Of a DNA stretch of 64,000 nucleotides, positions 1-10,332 are shown in pieces. Both the position numbers and the translations under genes were made by a program. Every line of letters starts with the position of its first letter. Position 1 is the first letter of the stretch. The notes under the pieces were generated by a model. It saw nothing but the letters and a program-made list of their open reading frames with translations, was not told the DNA's origin and did no database searches. This stretch comes from JABABV01 sp965222755 (lineage in GTDB: Bacteria; Bacillota_I; Bacilli_A; Mycoplasmatales; JABABV01), in NCBI GenBank assembly GCA_965222755.1, contig CBDCUK010000001.1, forward strand, positions 682,001-746,000, in the 5' to 3' direction.

Positions 1-1252
1 AGGCGACGAAGGAAAAGGAAAAGTAACTGATTTTGCTTGTCAAGAAGCTGATATGGTAGTTCGTTATCAAGGTGGTAATAACGCCGGACACACAATTGTG
101 GTTGATAATATAAAATATAAATTATCATTAATTCCATCTGGTGTTTTGACTCCTAATGTTAAAAATGTTTTAGCTAATGGAATGGTTATTAATCCTAAAT
201 CTTTTTTAAAAGAATTAGTTATTTTAAAAACTCAGGGAATTGTTAATAACAATTTATTTATTTCTGATCGCGCGCATATTATTCTAGATCTACACAAAGA
301 GCTAGATGCTGCCCGTGAATTAGCAAAAGGTAAAAATAGCATTGGAACAACTAAAAAAGGGATTGGCCCGGCTTATGAAGATAAATATAGCCGTGTTGGT
401 ATTCGAGTAAGCGAATTCATTAAGCCAACTTTATTTTTAGCAAAATTAAAAGAATTAATTAAAGAAAAAAATATTTTATTATCTGCTTATAATTTAAAAA
501 TATTAAATGCCGAAACGATTTATAATGAATATAAACCTTTAATTGCAGAAATTAAACCTTTTGTTACTGATACCTCTTTTTTAATTGATCAAGCAATTGC
601 TGATGGTCAAAAAGTGTTGTTTGAAGGCGCTCAAGGAGTTCTGTTATGTATCGATCATGGAACTTATCCAATGGTGACGTCTTCTTCTCCAACAGCAGCT
701 TCAATTCCTTTATATTGCGGAATAAAACCCTCTTATATAAATAAAGTGTTAGGAATCGTTAAAGCTTACACTACTCGTGTAGGTGGAGGACCGTTTCCAA
801 CAGAACTAGATGGACCATTAGCTCATCAGATTCGTGAATGTGGAAATGAATATGGAACTGTAACTAAAAGACCACGCCGCATCGGATGACTAGATATAGT
901 GGCGCTTCGTTATGCAAAACGTGTATCAGGGATTACTGATATTGCTTTAACTTTGTTGGATGTATTAAGTGGTCTTGAAGAAATCAAAATTTGTGTTGAT
1001 TATAAAATTAATGGTCAAGTTATTAAAACGATGCCATCAGATAATAATATCTTATCCCAAGTAGAACCAGTCTATTTTACTATGCCTGGATGAAGCGAAG
1101 ATATTACGAAAGTATCTAAGTTTTCAGACTTGCCAATTAACGCTCAAAATTACTTAAATAAAATTAAAGAACTAACAAATTTAGAGTTATCTGTTTTTTC
1201 AGTTGGCCCCGAAAGAAAACAAACAATAATCATGAAAAAATTATTTTCATAA
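1..1252 (+). CDS. purA: Adenylosuccinate synthetase, 5'-truncated by window edge
   Basis: Joins IMP and aspartate using GTP to give adenylosuccinate, the first step from IMP to AMP, in the cytosol. The frame is open from base 2 and begins at the family P-loop GDEGKGK, followed by VVRYQGGNNAGHTI and the GGGPFPTE and KRPRRIGW segments typical of PurA. About 416 residues are visible against roughly 430 for the family, so only about the first dozen residues lie outside the window. Trp at 887-889 and 1091-1093 is coded TGA. The TAA stop is at 1250-1252. The tRNA cluster promoter follows within 16 bases. Family assignment is very secure. Confidence 0.97.
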
Positions 1253-1267
1253 ATATTTAAATTTTAC

Positions 1268-1296
1268 TTGAAATTATAAGATTGATGTGCTATTAT
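1268..1296 (+). promoter_or_regulatory. Promoter of the six-tRNA cluster
   Basis: -35 TTGAAA at 1268-1273, a 17-base spacer, and -10 TATTAT at 1291-1296. The -10 is followed by TTAGGGCAT, a G/C-rich start region that recurs at the minus-strand tRNA promoter near 33080. Confidence 0.75.
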
Positions 1297-1319
1297 ATTA
1301 GGGCATTTAAACTTATCTT

Positions 1320-1394
1320 GCCATGTTAGCTCAGTGGTAGAGCAATCGGCTGTTAACCGATTGGTCGCAGGTTCAAATCCTGCACATGGCGCCA
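1320..1394 (+). tRNA. tRNA-Asn (GTT)
   Basis: Acceptor stem GCCATGT/ACATGGC, anticodon loop CTGTTAA, GGTTCAAATCC T arm, encoded CCA. First of six co-directional tRNAs. Confidence 0.96.
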
Positions 1395-1397
1395 TTT

Positions 1398-1473
1398 GGC
1401 CCGTTGGTGAAGCGGTCAACACACATGCCTTTCACGCATGCATTCACGGGTTCAAACCCCGTACGGGTCACCA
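1398..1473 (+). tRNA. tRNA-Glu (TTC)
   Basis: Acceptor GGCCCGT/ACGGGTC, anticodon stem CATGC/GCATG with loop CTTTCAC, encoded CCA. Confidence 0.96.
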
Positions 1474-1479
1474 TTATAT

Positions 1480-1555
1480 GGGGCGTTAGCTCAGTTGGGA
1501 GAGCACGTGCCTTACAAGCACGGGGTCACAGGTTCGAGCCCTGTACGCCCCACCA
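1480..1555 (+). tRNA. tRNA-Val (TAC)
   Basis: Acceptor GGGGCGT/ACGCCCC, anticodon loop CTTACAA, encoded CCA. Confidence 0.96.
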
Positions 1556-1560
1556 TATTC

Positions 1561-1637
1561 GCTGGAGTAGCACAACCCGGCAGTGCAACTGACTTGTAAT
1601 CAGTAGGTTGCAGGTTCGATTCCTGTCTCCAGCACCA
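1561..1637 (+). tRNA. tRNA-Thr (TGT)
   Basis: Acceptor GCTGGAG/CTCCAGC, anticodon loop CTTGTAA, encoded CCA. Confidence 0.95.
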
Positions 1638-1645
1638 TTATTTTT

Positions 1646-1721
1646 GGTCTCGTAGCTCAGCCGGTAGAGCATCTGGCTTTTAACCAGGGTGTCGGAGGTT
1701 CGAACCCTCTCGAGATCACCA
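1646..1721 (+). tRNA. tRNA-Lys (TTT)
   Basis: Acceptor GGTCTCG/CGAGATC, anticodon loop CTTTTAA, encoded CCA. Confidence 0.96.
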
Positions 1722-1726
1722 TTTAT

Positions 1727-1812
1727 GCGCGAGTGGCGGAATTGGCAGACGCGCTAGACTTAGGATCTAGTGTCTTTACGACGTGGGGGTTCGATTCCCT
1801 TCTCGCGCACCA
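1727..1812 (+). tRNA. tRNA-Leu (TAG)
   Basis: Acceptor GCGCGAG/CTCGCGC, anticodon loop CTTAGGA, long variable arm as expected for a class II tRNA, encoded CCA. Confidence 0.95.
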
Positions 1813-1837
1813 TTTCATTAAATACCATTATGGCCAG

Positions 1838-1896
1838 CACCATTTGGTGTTTTTTTATGCAAAAATTGCTTTTTTAACTAAGAAGCAATTTTTTTA
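1838..1896 (+). terminator. Two stacked intrinsic terminators after the tRNA cluster
   Basis: A short hairpin CACCA-TT-TGGTG with seven Ts (1838-1856) is followed by a second hairpin, AATTGCTT/AAGCAATT, with a T run (1861-1896). Confidence 0.75.
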
Positions 1897-1964
1897 TTTA
1901 TAATTATGATATAATTATTTTTATTATGTATATATATTAAATAGATTTAGATTAAGGTGACTTT

Positions 1965-2786
1965 GTGATTTATAAAAATATTGATATAAATATGACTAAA
2001 TCGGAAATAGAATCGCTTGAACTCATTAAAGAAGAAGAATTAAAGATTATGGATAAAATTCATAATATTTGTCTTAAGAACAAAATTCAATATGGTTTAA
2101 TGTGAGGAAGTCTAATCGGCGGCTTACGCCACAATGATTTCATTCCATGAGATGATGATATTGATATTGCGATGACATCTAGTGAATTCTTAAAATTAAA
2201 ACGATTAATTGATAGTAATGAATTATTATTGATAGATCACAAAACTAAAAAATGACATTTAACGATAAACAAAGTCTTTATCAATAATGCAACAATTAAA
2301 AAATCTAACGATTTTGAGCAAACACCATTTGTAGATATTTTTATTATTAACAAAGCACCTAAATCTAAAACAAAAATTAATAAAATTTTGAAAAAAATGC
2401 GATTTTATTGAAATTCAGCCCATCCTTTAGCAAGAATATTATTAGCTTGAGTTCCGTTTTGAAAAACAAACATTAAAAATAAAATTGATAATATTATTTA
2501 TCAAAATGATAAATTATTAACAGAAAAAGATTATGATGAAGTTTATTTTCCTTGCGATCCTTACGGGTTTAAAAATAAATTAATTCCTCGAACTTACAAT
2601 AAAGAATTATTTAAATCAGTTGAATTAATAAAATTTGGGAAACGCAAATATTTTATATTTACAGGTTCAAAATCATTCTTAGAAAAATGATGTCCTGATT
2701 ACTTAATTTTACCAACATTCTCACAAAGACGCAGTAGCCATTTTTTTAATAAAAAAAACAAAGGAAAAAACAATGATAAAAATTAA
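1965..2786 (+). CDS. LicD-family phosphotransferase, copy 1
   Basis: Predicted LicD/fukutin-fold enzyme of 273 residues. The family transfers a phospho-alcohol (phosphocholine, ribitol-phosphate or similar) from a CDP carrier to a glycan. The hallmark is present: GGLRHNDFIPWDDDIDIAM, with the Trp written TGA. I chose the GTG at 1965 because AAGGTGA sits at 1954-1960 just upstream and no in-frame ATG lies closer. It is the first gene of a tight operon and its end overlaps the aminotransferase start by 14 bases. It is the most divergent of three LicD copies here. The acceptor and the alcohol cannot be read from the sequence. Confidence 0.87.
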
Positions 2787-3870
2787 AAAAGCAATTTTAA
2801 GTTTAGCCTCTCACAATATTCCTTCAATGAAAGAATTAGAAAAAAAATACAAAAAAAATATCATTAAGATGAATTATAATGAAAACCTTTATGGTTGCTC
2901 GCCATTAGTTGATAAATGAATTAAAAGTGATAATGATATCAAAGGATTTATTTACCCAGATATTAAACCAACAAAATTATTAGATGCAATTTCAAAATTA
3001 TGAAATGTTAAAAACGAAAATATTTTAGTTGCTAATGGTAGCGATGCAATTATTGATTTAATGCCACGTGTTTTTCTAGATAACGGTGAAGAATCAATCA
3101 TTACTGAATTAACATATGGTCGTCAAATTAGAACTTGTAAAATTACTGGTAACAATGTTATTGAAATTCCACAATTAGATAATTTTAATTATGATATAGA
3201 TAAATTTTTATCTTCAATCAACAAAAAAACAAAATTAATTTATGTCACTAATCCAAATATGCCAACAGGAACTTATATTAATCGCGACAAACTATTATCG
3301 TTTATTTCTAAAATTCCTAGTCATATATTAATTGTAATTGATGAAGCTTATGTTGAATTTGCAGATGCAAAAGATTTTCCATACGATACTTCACAATGAA
3401 TTAAAAAATTTGATAATTTAATTATTTTACATACTTTTTCAAAATTTTATGGTTTAAGCGGATTCCGTATTGGTTATGCTTTAGCACAACCTTATTTAAT
3501 CGAAGCAATGCATAAAACTTATCAACCATTTTCTGCTAATAAATATGCGTTATATGCAGCAACAGCAGCATTGAAAGATTCAAAATGGTACCAAGATATT
3601 AAAGATCATGTTATTGAAGAAAAAAATAGATTATATCAAGTTTTTGAGCAATTAAATATTAAATACATTAAAAGCCAAGCTAACTATATTTTTGTAATTA
3701 CTGAAAATCAAAAATGAACTAATGTTGAATTGCGCGAACATTTATTAGTAAACCAAAATATTTGTATTCGCTGTGTTCGTAAAATCGGATTAAGAATTAC
3801 TGTAGGAACACCAGAACAAAATACAATTTTAATAAAAGGTATTACAGATTTCATTAATAATAAATTCTAA
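2773..3870 (+). CDS. HisC-like PLP-dependent aminotransferase (class I/II)
   Basis: 365 residues of aspartate-aminotransferase fold. Visible features are NYNENLYG near the N terminus, VTNPNMPTG, the PLP aspartate region VIDEAYVEF, and HTFSKFYGLSGFRIGYA carrying the Schiff-base lysine. Closest by pattern to histidinol-phosphate transaminase, but no other histidine gene is visible. It lies between licD copy 1 (14-base overlap) and a LicC-like nucleotidyltransferase, so it probably makes an amino-alcohol phosphate or amino-phosphonate for activation by that enzyme. Known parallels: 2-amino-1,3-propanediol phosphate occurs in Mycoplasma fermentans glycolipids, and PntC-type proteins fuse a nucleotidyltransferase to an aminotransferase. 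The substrate is inference only. Confidence 0.85.
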
Positions 3871-3909
3871 AAATTATACTATTAACAAAAAAATAACAGG
3901 AGAGTAATT

Positions 3910-4764
3910 ATGTATCAAGTAAAAAGAGCTTTTATTTTAGCAGCTGGACGCGGAATGCGTTTGCTACCCGTAACTGATGAAACACCAAAACCATTATTAG
4001 ATATTAACGGCACAATCATTATCGAAGATATTATTCTTAAATTAAAAGAAAAAGGGATTAAAAAAATTACTGTTTTAACAGGTTACAAAAAGAGTAAATT
4101 CAGATACTTAAAGAGAAAGTTTGGTGTTAAATTAAAATTTAATTTCAATTGAAGACATTGTAATAATATTGGAACTTTATATTTTGTACGTAAAAAAATT
4201 AAAAATAGTTTAATTGTTAATGGTGATAGTATTTTTAATGTTAATGTCTTTGAAAAAGAATTTCCCAACACAATTATGTTTGGTGAAAAAATTTCGGGAA
4301 CATCAAATGAATGAACATTAAAAGTTAACTCAAAAAAACAAATTACTAAAATTAAAAAAAGTGGTGGAGTTAATATTATGGCTCAACGTGAAGTAACTTT
4401 TATTGGTAAAGATACTGTTAGATTTGTAAAAAAACATTTAAAAAAATATCGTAAAAGTATTGAGATGAATGATTGATATTTTGAAGATATCTTTATTAAT
4501 GATCTTAATTCGGAAAAACCAAAAACTAAAATTTATTTACACCAAGTTCCTAAAAATAGTTGTTTTGACATTGATGATTTAACATCACTACAAAAAATTG
4601 ATCCTAAATATAAAAAATTTAAGCAAAATGCTGAAGTTAAAGCTTTGATTTTTGTAGTTAAAAAAACTGGTTTAAATCGTGAAGAAATTGAAAATATTAA
4701 AACTGTTGCTAAAAATTACATAGTTACTTTAAAAAGCGGAGAAACTTTAACTCTTGCAAAATAA
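3910..4764 (+). CDS. LicC-like sugar/choline-phosphate nucleotidyltransferase
   Basis: 284 residues. The N terminus carries the nucleotide-binding signature LAAGRGMRLLPVTDETPKPLLDI, followed by IVNGDSIF, a site matching the metal-binding Asp of the family. Such enzymes couple CTP (or another NTP) to phosphocholine or a sugar phosphate. RBS AGGAGAG at 3898-3904. The 3' end overlaps the next licD by 11 bases. Residues after about 220 are a Lys-rich tail without an obvious domain. With LicD neighbours, CTP:phospho-alcohol cytidylyltransferase is the best guess; an NDP-sugar pyrophosphorylase is possible. Confidence 0.82.
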
Positions 4765-5668
4765 TACGCTTATAGATTTACATAAAAAATTATTGGTTAA
4801 TTTAGCAGCGTTTGACGAATTCTGTAAAAAACAAAATATTAAATATTTTTTAGGTTATGGTACTTTAATAGGTGCTTTACGACATCAAGATTTTGTTCCT
4901 TGAGATGATGATGTTGATGTTTGTATGGATCGAAAAAACTACGAAGCTTTTTTAAAAGTCGCTCATCTAGTTCCTAAACCATTTTCTGTTCATGATGCAG
5001 GTATTAAAACTAATGATAATTTCTTTGCAAAATGAGAAGATACTAGTACAACTATTATTGAAAAGTATAGCGAAAAATCTAAGTGAGCCCGCGGTATTTT
5101 TATTGATATTTTTCCAATGGATAAAATTCCAAATAAAAATTTAAAATTCAAATTTTTTAAACACCGTCTTTTTAGTTTTTTTCTTTATATTATTTTTAAA
5201 AAAATTAGTTTTAAAAGTTTTTCTTGGTGATTAACGTTATTAGTATTTCCGGGATATTGATTAATAAAATTAATAATAACAATGTTACCCATTAATAAAA
5301 ATAAATGACGTAAAGTTATGAATAAACATTTTATTAAATGAAATAATTTAAATCAAAATTATCGCTATGCATGTTTAGTTGATCCGATAGAATTTCCAAA
5401 AACTACTTTTAGTAAAGAGATTATCGAATCGCAGTTAATGAATTATCAATTTAATAATTTAGAATTACCGATATTGACAAAAAGCTTACTATTTCTAATT
5501 AATAAATATGGAAAAAACGTTATGACTATTCCTAAAGAATTAAATTTTTACAATCAACACCTTATAATATTCTATCCTAATAGTTCTTATTTAAGTATCA
5601 TTAATAATAAATATGAATTAAAAAAACTGAAAAAAGAAATCAAATTATCTCAAGAAAGAGACTTATAG
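4754..5668 (+). CDS. LicD-family phosphotransferase, copy 2
   Basis: 304 residues with YFLGYGTLIGALRHQDFVPWDDDVDVCMD, the LicD core (Trp as TGA). No ATG lies before this core, so a TTG start at 4754 inside the upstream gene is chosen, with GGAG at 4738-4741. This start is the weakest part of the call. Only two bases separate it from copy 3, showing a co-transcribed pair. A segment around 5035-5115 is almost identical at the DNA level to copy 3. A hydrophobic stretch near the middle suggests membrane association. Confidence 0.85.
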
Positions 5669-5670
5669 TT

Positions 5671-6603
5671 ATGGATTATAAAAAACAATTAGAAAATATC
5701 CAATTAAAATTATTAGAAAATATAATTTGGTTTGATAAATTTTGCACGCAACATAATATTAAATATTTTTTAAATTTTGGTACTTTAATAGGAGCATTAC
5801 GTCATAAAGATTTTATTCCATGAGATGATGATATTGATATTTCTATGACGCCTTATAATATAAATAAATTATATAAATTAATAGATAAATTTCCAAAAAA
5901 ATATAAATTAATAGCACCATTAACTAAAAAAAACCCATTATTAATATGAAAATTAGAAGATACTAGTACAACTATTATTGAAAAGTATAGCGAAAAAGCT
6001 AAATGAGCACGCGGCATTTTTATTGATATTTTTCCAATTAATAAAGTACCTTTAAAATATAATAAATTTAATTTTAAAATATGGAATTACATTTTATTGT
6101 TAATGCATATTAGATATAAAAAGATTACATTTAAATACATCACTTATAATTCAAATGTAAATTCTTTTAAAAAATATCTTATTATTACTACATATTTCTT
6201 TTTTTATTTGTTTTCACACTTGATACCTATAAATAGTATGAAAAAACTTTTTTTTAAAAAATTAAAAAAATGAGATAAATTAAAAGATAATTACAAATAT
6301 ATTTCACTTCCCCCTGCTCCGATTCCTAAACATTTTCCAGAATGTGTTTTTGATAAAACAATTATTGAAGATAAATTAATATTAACTAATTTCAAAAATA
6401 TAAAATTACCTATACTTACACAAAGTAAACAAATATTAATAAATTTTTACGGAAAAAGTGTTATGGAAATACCTAAAAAACCATTATCAATTTCTCAACA
6501 TGCTATATTTGTTGATATTAAAACACCTTTTACAAAATATTTAATTGATAAAGATGGGTTAATAAAATTAAAAAAAATAATAAAAAACTTTTATAGAAGA
6601 TAG
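5671..6603 (+). CDS. LicD-family phosphotransferase, copy 3
   Basis: 310 residues, start ATG 5671 with GAAAGAG at 5654-5660. Core FGTLIGALRHKDFIPWDDDIDISM at about residues 34-58, then the EDTSTTIIEKYSEKAKWARG block shared with copy 2. The last gene of the operon. Mid-protein segments rich in Phe, Leu and Ile may bind the membrane where a lipid-linked acceptor would sit. Copies 2 and 3 look like a recent duplication; copy 1 is older. Confidence 0.87.
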
Positions 6604-6787
6604 TAAATAATTATTATTTTTTTAGATGTATTAATCCATTTTTATAAATTACTAATAAATTATTATCAAAAATAATCATATGCATTTTTGAATATTGGAA
6701 TATATTTTTACAAATATTTAAAAATAAAATTAGATTAAATTATTAATAACTATCAAAAAGCAAAAAATAATTTATAATTTATATATA

Positions 6788-6796
6788 TGATATAAT
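6788..6796 (+). promoter_or_regulatory. Extended -10 promoter of trxA
   Basis: TGATATAAT in the otherwise gene-free stretch 6604-6871. No clear -35. The rest of this gap is plain AT-rich DNA. Confidence 0.6.
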
Positions 6797-6871
6797 TTTA
6801 ATCGTTAAACATATTTTATTTGATTAATAAAAAACAAATATTTTTTAAATATCTTAGAAAGAGGTTTTTAT

Positions 6872-7180
6872 ATGAAAGTAAATAATAAACAAGAAGTTTT
6901 AGAGATTATTAATAATAATGATGTTGTATTGGTGGATTTTTTTGCAACATGATGTGGTCCTTGTAAAATGATTACTCCAATTCTTGAAAAAATTTCAAAT
7001 GATGAAACAATAACTGCAAAAATCGTTAAGATTGATGTAGATAAAGATCCAGAATACGCACAAGACTATAATATCAAAACTGTTCCTACTATAGTGTTGT
7101 TAAAAAATGGTAAAGAAGTCAATCGTTTTTCAGGATTTAAAACAGAACAAGCTATAAAAGAATTTATCAAAACAGCGTAA
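6872..7180 (+). CDS. trxA: Thioredoxin
   Basis: 102-residue cytosolic disulfide reductase, normal length. Active site ATWCGPCKM (Trp as TGA) and the cis-proline segment KTVPTIVLLKNG are intact. Start ATG 6872 preceded by AGAAAGAGG at 6855-6863. It is monocistronic, with its own promoter and a terminator at 7201-7236. A degraded second copy of its last codons sits at 8311-8387, between the two glycosyltransferases downstream. Confidence 0.97.
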
Positions 7181-7200
7181 TTGTATTTAGACTAAATAAT

Positions 7201-7236
7201 AAAAACAAGAAAAATTTAAAACTTCTTGTTTTTTTA
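7201..7236 (+). terminator. Intrinsic terminator of trxA
   Basis: AACAAGA ... TCTTGTT stem followed by seven Ts. Confidence 0.8.
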
Positions 7237-7257
7237 TATTTAATTTTTTATATTAAA

Positions 7258-7266
7258 TGTTATAAT
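7258..7266 (+). promoter_or_regulatory. Extended -10 promoter of GT2-like gene A
   Basis: TGTTATAAT 40 bases upstream of the start. The same element recurs at 8404-8412 before gene B. Confidence 0.65.
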
Positions 7267-7305
7267 TATAATAAATATTTATATTATTTTTAAGGGGTAT
7301 TTTAA

Positions 7306-8289
7306 ATGAATAACATTTCTAAAGTTAAAAATTTAATAAGTTTTATACTACCATATCATAGTGCTAATTTTGAAAAAAATATTACTTCTATATGTAATAA
7401 AATTAAAAAAAATTTTTCAAGTATTAATTATGAAATTCTATTGGTTAAGAATAAAGAATATACTTTTCCTTACAAAAAACTAAATAATCCACATATTCGT
7501 CACATTGAAATGATGAATAATTATTTATATGAAATTAGAGTTTTTGGGTTTAAGTCAGCTGAAGCCAAGTATATTCATTATATTGATATTGATGATGACT
7601 ATTGTTTTAAAACAATAGTCAATAATCTTGAAATAGTAAAAGAAGGAAAATATGACATATTATCATTTTGTTCATCTTTATTTTTAAATGATTCAAAACG
7701 TATTACGGAAATAAAATATTGAAAATTACCAGAAGAATTTTCAGAAATTACTTTTGACATAATGTTAAAAAAAACATTATCTTTAACTAATAAACTTATT
7801 AAAAAATCTTTAGAAAATTTAATTATGTCAAAATTTAAAATAAGTTATGATGAAGATGTTTTGTTATTGGTACAAATGAATAAAAAAAATTTAAAAATAT
7901 TACATATTAATCAACCATTAAGTATTATTTTACATAAAAAAAATAGTCTTTCTAGAACAAATACAGGACTGCATATGGAATCAATCAAAGTCAGTAAATA
8001 TCTTAAAGGAATTACAACACCAGAAGAGTTCCAAGAATTATTATTTAAATATGTATGTTTTAGCTTAGTACCTATTAAATTAATAGACGACAGAAAAATT
8101 AGAAATGAAAATTACAAAATATTAAAAAAATATATTAACGAAAATTACAACAAAAAAATAATTAACAAAATTTTTACTAGTAGAAAATCAAGATTATTGC
8201 ATAAACCTTGGTTTATATCTATTCTTGTATTTTTCATACCTAAGTTTTTTTTAAAAAAACTATTTTTAAAAAAAATAAATTCTTTTTAA
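7306..8289 (+). CDS. GT2-like glycosyltransferase A
   Basis: 327 residues. The N-terminal ISFILPYH ... NYEILLVKN pattern is that of a GT-A glycosyltransferase, and AKYIHYIDIDDDY at about 85-97 supplies a DxD-type metal site. Residues 150-250 include MSKFKISYDEDVL and LHINQPLSIILH, usual for GT2 proteins. The C terminus is hydrophobic and Lys-rich (FFLKKLFLKK), likely membrane-attached. RBS AAGGGG. Donor and acceptor are unknown. It is nearly colinear with gene B, of the same length, from tandem duplication. An internal TGA codes Trp at 7720. Confidence 0.75.
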
Positions 8290-8310
8290 AAATTAAAATA
8301 ATGTTTATAA

Positions 8311-8387
8311 ATACTATGGTTTTATTAAAAGGTTTTTCAGGATTTAAAACAGAACAGATTATAAAAATATTTATTAAATTAACTTAA
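8311..8387 (+). pseudogene. Thioredoxin 3'-end remnant
   Basis: Reads GFSGFKTEQIIKIFIKLT then stop, matching the thioredoxin C terminus GFKTEQAIKEFIKTA and even the bases after its stop. No promoter, RBS or N-terminal part is present. It is the scar left when the block from trxA 3' end through the glycosyltransferase was copied in tandem. Confidence 0.85.
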
Positions 8388-8403
8388 TTATATTTATATT
8401 TCG

Positions 8404-8412
8404 TGTTATAAT
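8404..8412 (+). promoter_or_regulatory. Extended -10 promoter of GT2-like gene B
   Basis: TGTTATAAT, duplicated together with the gene. Confidence 0.65.
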
Positions 8413-8451
8413 ATATGAATATTTATGCTGTTATTTTAAAGGGGTATTTCA

Positions 8452-9435
8452 ATGAATAATGTTTCTAAATCAAAAAATTTAATAAGTTTTGTATTACTAT
8501 ATCATAGTGTTAAATTTGAAAAAAATATTACTTCTATATGTAATAAAATTAAAAAAAATTTTTCAAATATTAATTATGAAATTTTATTAGTTAAGAACAA
8601 AGAGTATACCTTCCCTTATAAAAAACTAAATAATCCACATATTCGTCACATTGAAATTATGAGTAATTATTTATACGATATTAGAATTTTTGGATTTAAA
8701 TCAGCTAATGCCAAATACGTTCATTCTTTTGATGTTGATAATGACTACTGTTTTAAAACAATAGTCAATAATCTTGAAATAGTAAAAGAAGGAAAATATG
8801 ACATATTATCATTTTGTAGATCTTCATATAATGCAAAAAAACTTTTAAAAACAGATTTTTTAAAACTACCAGAAGAAATTTCAGAAGTTTCTTTCGAAAA
8901 AATGGCAAGCATAACATTATGTTGAAGTAATAAACTTGTGAAAAAATCTTTAGAAAATCGTATGATTTCAAAATTTAAAATAACTTATGATGAAGACATT
9001 TTAGCATTTGTACAAATGAATAAAAAAGATTTAAAAATATTACATATTAATCAACCATTAAGTATTATTTTACATCAAGAAAATAGCATAGCTAGAACAT
9101 ATACAGGACTGCAAATGGAATCTATAAAAGTTAATAAATACCTTAAAACTATTACGACTCCAGAAAGTTTCCAATTATGTTTATTTAAATATGTTTGTTC
9201 TCAATTAATAGATATTAAATTAATAGACGACAGAAAAATTAGAAATGAAAATTATAGTATATTAAAAAAATATATTAATGAAAATTACAATAAAAAAATA
9301 ATTAACAAAATTTTTACAACTAAAAAAGAACGTAGTGTTATAATTTTTCACAAGGCATGATTTATATCAATGATTACATTTTTAGTACCAAGATTTTTTT
9401 TAAAGAAATTAGTGTTAAAGACAGTTAAAACATAA
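8452..9435 (+). CDS. GT2-like glycosyltransferase B (paralogue of A)
   Basis: 327 residues, the same length as gene A and similar throughout. The metal motif region reads HSFDVDNDYCF, where gene A has HYIDIDDDYCF, so one acidic position differs and specificity or activity may have changed. Variation is highest at about residues 125-155, next to the putative active site. RBS AAAGGGG at 8438-8444. The Trp at 8923 is TGA. It ends with a hydrophobic basic tail like gene A. Function beyond a GT-A-fold transferase is not readable. Confidence 0.75.
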
Positions 9436-9501
9436 TTAACGATATAATATATATTATTAAAAGTCTAATTAAAAAATATGATTTTTAATAAGGAGGATTT
9501 T

Positions 9502-10317
9502 ATGCTAAAAGCTATTTTTATAGATCTAGACGGAACTCTTGTTAATGGCAAATTCAGAGATCTAAAATATATTAGTTCAGAAAATATCGAAGCTTGTAAG
9601 GCAGCTCAAAAAAATAAAATATATACTATTATTAATACTGGACGTGGATTTAATGTTTGTCGTGAGTTACAAGAAAAAATTAACTTTAATAAATATGGCA
9701 ACTTTTATATTGCTTTTAACGGAGCTTATATTGGCAGTTTAGCACACAATAAAATTATTTATTCTAAATTTATTGTTAAAGAAGATACTAATAAAATAAT
9801 TTCTATTGCTAAAAAATATCGTTTTTCTATTAAATTTAATGAACCCTTTGAATTCTATGGCACTAATCTATTGACAAAAATATATGTTGGATTACTAAGA
9901 GTGCCAAATAAATTACATAAAAGTTATCATATTGAAAAAATATCTAATAAAGATTATTATAAAATTATGCTAACCGGACGCAAAAGAAGTATAATTAAAA
10001 ACACCGTAAAAGAATTAATAATTAATTTTCCATATTTAGAAATAACTACTTCTGGTAATGGATGAGTTATTGAAATAACTGGTAACAATAGTTCTAAAGG
10101 AACAGCAGGAAATTTCTTATGCGAAAAACTCGGTATTAATATAGCTACAGAAGCAGCAGCAATCGGAGATTCTATGAATGATGCTAGTTTATTTAAATTA
10201 GTTTGAAAATCAATATCAGTTAAAAACGCTAATAAAAATCTTAAAAAGATATCGACAGAATTTACAGATGATCATAAAAAAAATGGAGTAGCAACATGAA
10301 TACAAAAAAATATTTAA
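9502..10317 (+). CDS. Cof-type HAD phosphatase
   Basis: 271 residues. Motif I FIDLDGTLVNG (nucleophile Asp), motif II INTGRG, and the metal motif GDSMNDASLF near 220-230 mark the Cof/HAD-IIB branch. These act on sugar phosphates or flavin nucleotides. I place the start at ATG 9502, since AAGGAGG at 9490-9496 fits it; an in-frame ATG at 9478 lies before this RBS. It sits inside the surface-glycan region, 15 bases before a large membrane protein, so a sugar- or polyol-phosphate substrate is plausible. Confidence 0.88.
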
Positions 10318-10332
10318 AGGAAAATAATTAAT

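Noticed and set aside
887..1093. purA and many other genes seem broken by TGA
   Set aside because: TGA falls at conserved Trp positions; under genetic code 4 the frames are intact.
1386..1592. Open frames running through the plus-strand tRNA cluster
   Set aside because: They overlap tRNA-Glu, Val and Thr entirely, have no ribosome site, and only reflect G+C-rich tRNA sequence.
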